Assembly (NCBI RefSeq): GCF_019392245.1
Contig: NZ_JAHXRL010000001.1
Location: 682,001 to 746,000 of the forward strand
Source of the DNA: Sulfitobacter sp. CW3
GTDB taxonomy: Bacteria > Pseudomonadota > Alphaproteobacteria > Rhodobacterales > Rhodobacteraceae
Direction: 5' to 3'
Length of the DNA: 64,000 nt
Shown piece by piece: positions 59,568 through 64,000 of the stretch. A program made the translations under genes and the position numbers. How positions within the stretch are numbered: the first letter of the stretch is position 1; every line of letters begins with the position of its first letter. Under the pieces are notes generated by a model, which saw only the letters and a program-made list of their open reading frames with translations, had not been told where the DNA came from and made no database searches.

Positions 59568-61034
59568 ATGGAAGCTTTGACATGGACAGGCTCGATGGGA
59601 TGGCTGAACCCGGTTTTGGGGTTGGCGGTTGCCGTGACGGTTTTTGCATACGCGCTGCAAATTCTGATGTCGTTTATCCCCAACGCCGAAATGCGGACTG
59701 TCGGGTCGGGCGGCGTTAGTGCCGCAAGCCAAGGAATGTCGGGGCTATTAGGGCGCGTCGGGGCCTATGGGTTCTTGGCGACGCTTGGCATGGTGCTGAT
59801 CTATGTATTGGCAGGCACTGTCATGGGGCCTGATGCGGGTATTTTTGGCGGCCTGTCGCAGCAGCTTTTGCCGGTTTGGATCGCCCTTGTGGTGCTGTTT
59901 GCCGTGTCGATCACCTTGAAACGCAAGCTGGGACTATACGGCAAATTATTCGACAGCACCGTCGGGATGATCGGTTTCGGACTGGTGATGTTCTGGGTTT
60001 TTGCAGGGGTGTTCGGCGGTGTGTTTGACATGCTGATTACCCATGACAGCCTAAGCCAAGTGTCGGGGATGAAGAACAAACTGCCCGGCACCCCGCTGGC
60101 ACGCGCCGAACCTGATGAATACCAATGGTTTCTGCTGGGCGGAGATAACCTGGCCCGCGATGTGTTCAGCCGGTTGATAAAAGGGTCATGGGTTGTGGTG
60201 CAGATCGCGCCGATGGCCACCTTGTTTGCCTTTATGGTGGGGATTACGCTGGGCCTGCCTGCTGGCTATTACGGCGGCAAATTGGACGTGTTCCTAAGCT
60301 TTCTGGCGAACCTGATCCTCGCCTTTCCGGTGATCTTGCTGTTTTATCTGCTGGTCACACCCGAGATCGTCCAGACCGGTATTCCGAACTATATGGCGCT
60401 GATTTTGTTCATCTTTCCGCTGGTGTTTCTGGCGGTGCTGCTGAATTCAAGGTTTTACACGCAGCCGTCCTTGCGCACGCCTTTGCTGATCATCGTGCTG
60501 GGGATTGCCGGATGGCTGTATCTGTCACTGGTGTCCACCGATGGGGCTATCGTTGATGCGCCGACCTACCGCCTGCCCGGCCTGCCCGCGTTTATGGACC
60601 TGTTCGACATTGATCCCGGCGTGCTTGTGGTTTTCGTGTCGGTGGTTTTCGTGAATGCGCCGACAGTCTTCCGCATCGTGCGCGGCTTGGCGCTGGACAT
60701 CAAAACTCGCGATTATGTTGCCGCCGCACAGACCCGTGGCGAAGGCCCGTGGTACATTATGTTGTGGGAAATCCTGCCCAATGCACGCGGGCCGCTGATC
60801 GTCGATTTCTGCCTGCGCATTGGCTATACGACGATCCTTTTGGGCACGCTCGGCTTCTTTGGCTTGGGGCTGGAATCCGAAAGCCCTGATTGGGGTACCA
60901 CGATCAACGCGGGCCGCCGTTTGCTGGCGCTGTATCCGCATGCGGCGATTGCGCCAGCGGTGGCACTGCTGAGCCTTGTTTTGGGGTTGAACCTGCTCGC
61001 GGATGGTTTGCGCGAAGAAAGCCTGCGCGATTGA
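59568..61034 (+). CDS. ABC transporter permease, DppC-type with long N-terminal region
   Basis: At 488 residues this is about 190 longer than DppC. The extra N-terminal part has several additional hydrophobic helices (about 10-35, 65-90, 95-120, 140-160). The standard core follows: DNLARDVFSRLIKGSWVVVQ, a hydrophobic block, and the coupling loop YVAAAQTRGEGPWYIMLWEILPNARGP (in two segments near residue 385-405). The end, GLNLLADGLREESL, is typical. It is translated from an AAAGGGCAGG ribosome site. Confidence 0.88.
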   Translation: MEALTWTGSMGWLNPVLGLAVAVTVFAYALQILMSFIPNAEMRTVGSGGVSAASQGMSGLLGRVGAYGFLATLGMVLIYVLAGTVMGPDAGIFGGLSQQLLPVWIALVVLFAVSITLKRKLGLYGKLFDSTVGMIGFGLVMFWVFAGVFGGVFDMLITHDSLSQVSGMKNKLPGTPLARAEPDEYQWFLLGGDNLARDVFSRLIKGSWVVVQIAPMATLFAFMVGITLGLPAGYYGGKLDVFLSFLANLILAFPVILLFYLLVTPEIVQTGIPNYMALILFIFPLVFLAVLLNSRFYTQPSLRTPLLIIVLGIAGWLYLSLVSTDGAIVDAPTYRLPGLPAFMDLFDIDPGVLVVFVSVVFVNAPTVFRIVRGLALDIKTRDYVAAAQTRGEGPWYIMLWEILPNARGPLIVDFCLRIGYTTILLGTLGFFGLGLESESPDWGTTINAGRRLLALYPHAAIAPAVALLSLVLGLNLLADGLREESLRD

Positions 61035-61120
61035 TGTGAGGACGGGACCGGGGGCCTGCCCATCGCGCCAAAGGCGCGTAGTATGAATGGAGGCGGCGCC
61101 CCTTTGGGGCGACACCCTCG

Positions 61121-61141
61121 GAGTTTATTTGGCAAAATGAA
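61121..61141 (+). repeat. Dispersed intergenic repeat B, copy 2
   Basis: This 21-base segment is identical to the minus strand at 29562-29582. It is preceded by a GC-rich hairpin-forming stretch (GCGCCAAAGGCGC and GGCGCCCC-TTTGGGGCG), placed between the second permease and the ATPase gene. Confidence 0.65.
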
Positions 61142-61182
61142 GGACGAAGGGGTCTTTTATTTTGCATGAGGAAGGATACGAC

Positions 61183-63273
61183 ATGGCTGATCAAGCATAT
61201 GACGGACCGATTTTGGAAATCGACAAGCTGTCGATCTCGTTTTTCACGCGGTTGCGCGAAATTCCTGCGGTGATGGATTTCTCGGTCTCGGTCAAGCCGG
61301 GCGAAGCTGTTGGTTTGGTTGGGGAATCGGGTTGCGGTAAATCCACCGTCGCCTTGGGGGTGATGCAGGATCTGGGCGTTAACGGGCAGGTCGTTGGCGG
61401 ATCGATCAAGTTCAAGGGCCGCGATCTGGCCGAGATGAACGATGAGGAATTGCGCGATATTCGCGGCAGTCAGATTGCGATGATCTATCAAGAACCCATG
61501 GCATCGCTGAACCCCGCCATGCGGATCGGGCGGCAGTTGATGGAGGTGCCGATGATCCATTCCGGCATGTCCGAAAGTGACGCGCGCGCCCGAGCCTTGC
61601 AGGTCGTGACGGATGTAAAACTGCCCGACCCCGAACGCATCTTGAAGGCCTATCCGCACCAGTTATCTGGCGGCCAACAGCAGCGCATCGTCATCGCCAT
61701 GGCATTGATGGCTGAACCAGCCTTGTTGATATTGGATGAACCAACGACCGCATTGGATGTCACGGTCGAGGCCGCAGTGGTCGAATTGGTCAAGGATTTG
61801 GGCAAGAAATACGGCACATCGATGCTGTTTATCTCGCATAACCTTGGGCTGGTGTTGGAAACCTGTGACCGGATTTGCGTGATGTATTCGGGCGAAGCGG
61901 TGGAGCGCGGATCAATCGAGGATGTGTTTGACGAGATGCAGCACCCCTATACGCAGGCGTTGTTCCGGTCGATCCCCCTGCCCGGTGCCGACAAGAATGC
62001 GCGCCCGCTGATTGCGATCCCCGGCAATTTCCCCCTGCCCCACGAACGGCCTAACGGCTGCAATTTCGGCCCGCGCTGCGATTATTTCGAGGCCGGGCGG
62101 TGCGATCAGGGACCGATATTCATGGAGGACGTGCCGGGTAACGAGCGCCACGCCACGCGGTGTCTGAGGTTTCAGGAAATCGACTGGAACGCGCCTCTGG
62201 AATTGGCGGATGTCAAAACCAAGGGCGAGATCGGCAAGGTTGTTCTGAAGATGGACAAGCTTAAGAAATACTATGAGGTTGCTGCAAATTCGATGTTCGG
62301 CGGATCGGCGACCAAGGTCGTGAAGGCCAACGAGGAGCTGAGCTTTGAGGCGCGCGAATCCGAGACTTTGGCGATTGTCGGCGAATCCGGTTGCGGTAAA
62401 TCGACCTTTGCCAAAGTGTTGATGGGGCTTGAGACTGCGACCTCTGGACAGGTGTTGCTGGATGATACGGACATTGGCGGCGTCCCGATCGAAGAGCGGA
62501 CCACGAAAAACGTGGCGGACATCCAGATGGTGTTCCAGAACCCGTTTGATACGTTGAACCCGTCGATGACCGTGGGCCGTCAAATCATTCGTGCGCTCGA
62601 GATTTTCAAGATCGGCAAGAACGAGAAAGAACGTCGCCAGCGCATGTTGGAACTGCTTGATCTGGTGAAACTGCCGCGTGAATTTGCGGGCCGTATGCCC
62701 CGCCAGTTGTCGGGCGGGCAAAAGCAGCGTGTCGGCATCGCCCGCGCCTTTGCCGGGGATGCGCGGATTGTGGTGGCTGATGAACCTGTGTCCGCCCTTG
62801 ATGTATCAGTGCAGGCGGCGGTGACCGATCTGCTGATGGAAATTCAGCGCGAACAGAAGACCACCTTGCTGTTCATCAGTCATGATCTGAGCATCGTGCG
62901 CTATTTGTCGGATCGGGTGATGGTGATGTATCTAGGCCATGTGGTCGAATTGGGCACGACGGATCAGGTTTTCTCGCCCCCCTACCACCCCTATACCGAG
63001 GCGCTTTTGTCGGCAGTTCCGATTGCAGACACGCGGGTGAAAAAGAAACACATCGTGCTGGAGGGCGACGTACCATCCGCAATGAACCCGCCCCCCGGAT
63101 GCCCGTTCCAGACGCGCTGTCGTTGGAAGCCGCTGGTGTCGGGCGATGTCTGTGAAACGGTCGTGCCCAGCCTGCGCAGTGTGGCCGACGGTCACGAGGT
63201 AAAGTGCCACCTGACAGATGCTCAGCTGGCCGAGATGGAACCGGTGATTGAGATTAACGTCGCTGCGGAATAA
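61183..63273 (+). CDS. Dual-domain ABC transporter ATP-binding protein (DppD-DppF fusion type)
   Basis: The 696-residue protein fuses two ATPase domains. Domain 1 has Walker A VGESGCGKSTVALGVMQ, signature LSGGQQQRIVIAMAL and Walker B LLILDEPTTALD; domain 2 has VGESGCGKSTFAKVLMG, LSGGQKQRVGIARAF and VVADEPVSALD. Each is followed by the peptide-importer C-terminal region with cysteines (CNFGPRCDYFEAGRC; CPFQTRCRW), probably iron-sulfur ligands as in Dpp-type ATPases. I chose ATG 61183, six bases after AAGGA. It completes the transporter with the two permeases. Confidence 0.92.
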   Translation: MADQAYDGPILEIDKLSISFFTRLREIPAVMDFSVSVKPGEAVGLVGESGCGKSTVALGVMQDLGVNGQVVGGSIKFKGRDLAEMNDEELRDIRGSQIAMIYQEPMASLNPAMRIGRQLMEVPMIHSGMSESDARARALQVVTDVKLPDPERILKAYPHQLSGGQQQRIVIAMALMAEPALLILDEPTTALDVTVEAAVVELVKDLGKKYGTSMLFISHNLGLVLETCDRICVMYSGEAVERGSIEDVFDEMQHPYTQALFRSIPLPGADKNARPLIAIPGNFPLPHERPNGCNFGPRCDYFEAGRCDQGPIFMEDVPGNERHATRCLRFQEIDWNAPLELADVKTKGEIGKVVLKMDKLKKYYEVAANSMFGGSATKVVKANEELSFEARESETLAIVGESGCGKSTFAKVLMGLETATSGQVLLDDTDIGGVPIEERTTKNVADIQMVFQNPFDTLNPSMTVGRQIIRALEIFKIGKNEKERRQRMLELLDLVKLPREFAGRMPRQLSGGQKQRVGIARAFAGDARIVVADEPVSALDVSVQAAVTDLLMEIQREQKTTLLFISHDLSIVRYLSDRVMVMYLGHVVELGTTDQVFSPPYHPYTEALLSAVPIADTRVKKKHIVLEGDVPSAMNPPPGCPFQTRCRWKPLVSGDVCETVVPSLRSVADGHEVKCHLTDAQLAEMEPVIEINVAAE

Positions 63274-63377
63274 CTGTCGGCGACATATATGAAGGCGGCC
63301 GACACATTTTCACCGACCGCCCGTAACGGCAAGCGCGCAGGTGGGGGCGCGCGATCACCGTTTAACTATTGGAACGA

Positions 63378-63887
63378 TTATTTGGTGTTGATGGTGTCGA
63401 TGCGCTGCAAAACGGTATCGGCAAAGCCAGCAATCATCGCGTTATAGAAATCATCCTCGGACGGTTGCACAGCGATGAACCCCTCTGGCACGATCTGATC
63501 GCCGGGATATGCGGCGATGTTCACGGCAAAGCTTTGTGCACCAATGCTGTTGTTGTCATCGGCAATTGCCACAACGCCAGAGATTTCATTGAACCCCTCA
63601 AGCGAGGTCAACATCGGGTTGCCGTTCAGGCTGATTTGACGGATGTCGATCTTGATCGTCGGCAGCGACGCGTCAGAGCCGGTTTGCACGCGCGACGCGA
63701 TGGCCTGTTCCAGATCGGTTACGATTTCGGGAAACACGTCAAGCGCGTTGGCGTTTTCCGCTGCACCCATAACTGCGGTGACGTCGATTTCAGAGAAAAC
63801 GATTTCTTCGCTTGCGAAGGCCGCTGTGGACAGGGCCGCAATGCTGACTGAGGTCGCCAGGGCGATACGCTTTACTGAGTTAAACAT
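63378..63887 (-). CDS. Small secreted protein of unknown function
   Basis: The 169-residue protein has a clear signal peptide (MFNSVKRIALATSVSIAALS, then TAAFAS with an Ala-x-Ala site) and a mature acidic domain without cysteines. Segments include VFSEIDVTAVMGAAENANAL, TIKIDIRQISLNGNPML and FADTVLQRIDTINTK. I recognise no family. A periplasmic or extracellular location is likely. It is convergent with the ABC operon (104-base gap containing GC-rich hairpins) and has its own upstream region at the window edge. Confidence 0.72.
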   Translation of the reverse strand: MFNSVKRIALATSVSIAALSTAAFASEEIVFSEIDVTAVMGAAENANALDVFPEIVTDLEQAIASRVQTGSDASLPTIKIDIRQISLNGNPMLTSLEGFNEISGVVAIADDNNSIGAQSFAVNIAAYPGDQIVPEGFIAVQPSEDDFYNAMIAGFADTVLQRIDTINTK

Positions 63888-64000
63888 TTAAATAGTCCTT
63901 ATCGTCATACATACACGCAGGGGTTTTATGGGACCCGAATTGCGTTCTGTATGATCAACAGTGGACAAAGGGTTTGGTTCCGCAAACGGGTGATAATAAA
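63888..64000 (-). promoter_or_regulatory. Upstream region of the secreted-protein gene (window edge)
   Basis: An inverted repeat TCATACA (63905-63911) / TGTATGA (63948-63954) and an AAGGAC ribosome site just before the ATG are visible. No other gene start can be supported before the window ends. Confidence 0.35.

Overview
The window looks like a chromosomal stretch of an alphaproteobacterium of the Rhodobacteraceae/Roseobacter group. Several things point there: an ntrB-ntrC-ntrY cluster whose NtrC has no GAFTGA loop, ctrA next to a sciP homologue with a perfect CtrA box between them, a fused ispDF, LpxI rather than LpxH in the lipid A operon, lineage-typical unknown families (resembling DUF6456, DUF6477 and DUF1127), and a pyrrolysine-free MttB-family methyltransferase. 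Base composition is fairly GC-rich and gene density is high. The genus cannot be fixed from the sequence alone. I see no tRNA, rRNA, CRISPR array, insertion sequence or prophage.

Layout. 1-3.65 kb (minus): start of ntrY, ntrC, ntrB and dusB, a nitrogen-control operon. 3.8-5.9 kb (plus): ispDF, pgpA and a cinA C-terminal-type amidase, overlapping end to end. 6.1-7.3 kb: amtB without glnK. 7.3-12.7 kb: a compact metabolic module, with a GntR-type regulator, a NitT/TauT-type ABC importer and an FAD-dependent oxidoreductase on the minus strand, and an AroE-like dehydrogenase with altered substrate residues diverging from it. Its substrate is unknown, and it is the best candidate here for an undescribed pathway. 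12.7-18.5 kb: a COQ10-like protein, hpt with an overlapping 58-residue membrane protein, lipA, a monooxygenase-like flavoprotein, and a divergent pair of lineage-specific unknown genes separated by two DnaA-box-like sites. 18.5-30.6 kb: mttB homologue, guaA, an EamA transporter, a FadL-type porin, a P-loop protein, metA (acetyl type by its Glu), an alpha/beta hydrolase, ppk2-tetR, a luciferase-like oxidoreductase and rplM-rpsI. 30.8-37.4 kb: a MocR regulator facing a DUF1127 gene with repeated candidate operators, a hotdog thioesterase, an enoyl-CoA hydratase, trmFO, gluQ, hisI, an IscU-like protein lacking one ligand cysteine, and a 42-residue membrane protein. 37.5-44.2 kb: recG, ligA, ctrA, sciP and mnmA.

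44.2-56.3 kb (minus) is the conserved envelope superoperon, read as pyrH-frr-uppS-cdsA-dxr-rseP-(41-residue membrane protein)-bamA-ompH/skp-fabZ-lpxA-lpxI-lpxB. lpxD is not in it. 56.4-63.3 kb (plus) holds miaA, an AraC-family regulator and a three-gene dipeptide/oligopeptide-type ABC transporter with no binding-protein gene beside it. The window closes with a small secreted protein of unknown function.

Three very small genes (58, 42 and 41 codons) were read directly from intergenic DNA. Two short dispersed intergenic repeats, each with two copies, were found beside hairpins or gene ends. Most gene functions are confident family assignments. Substrates of both ABC systems, the MttB homologue and the AroE-like enzyme remain open.
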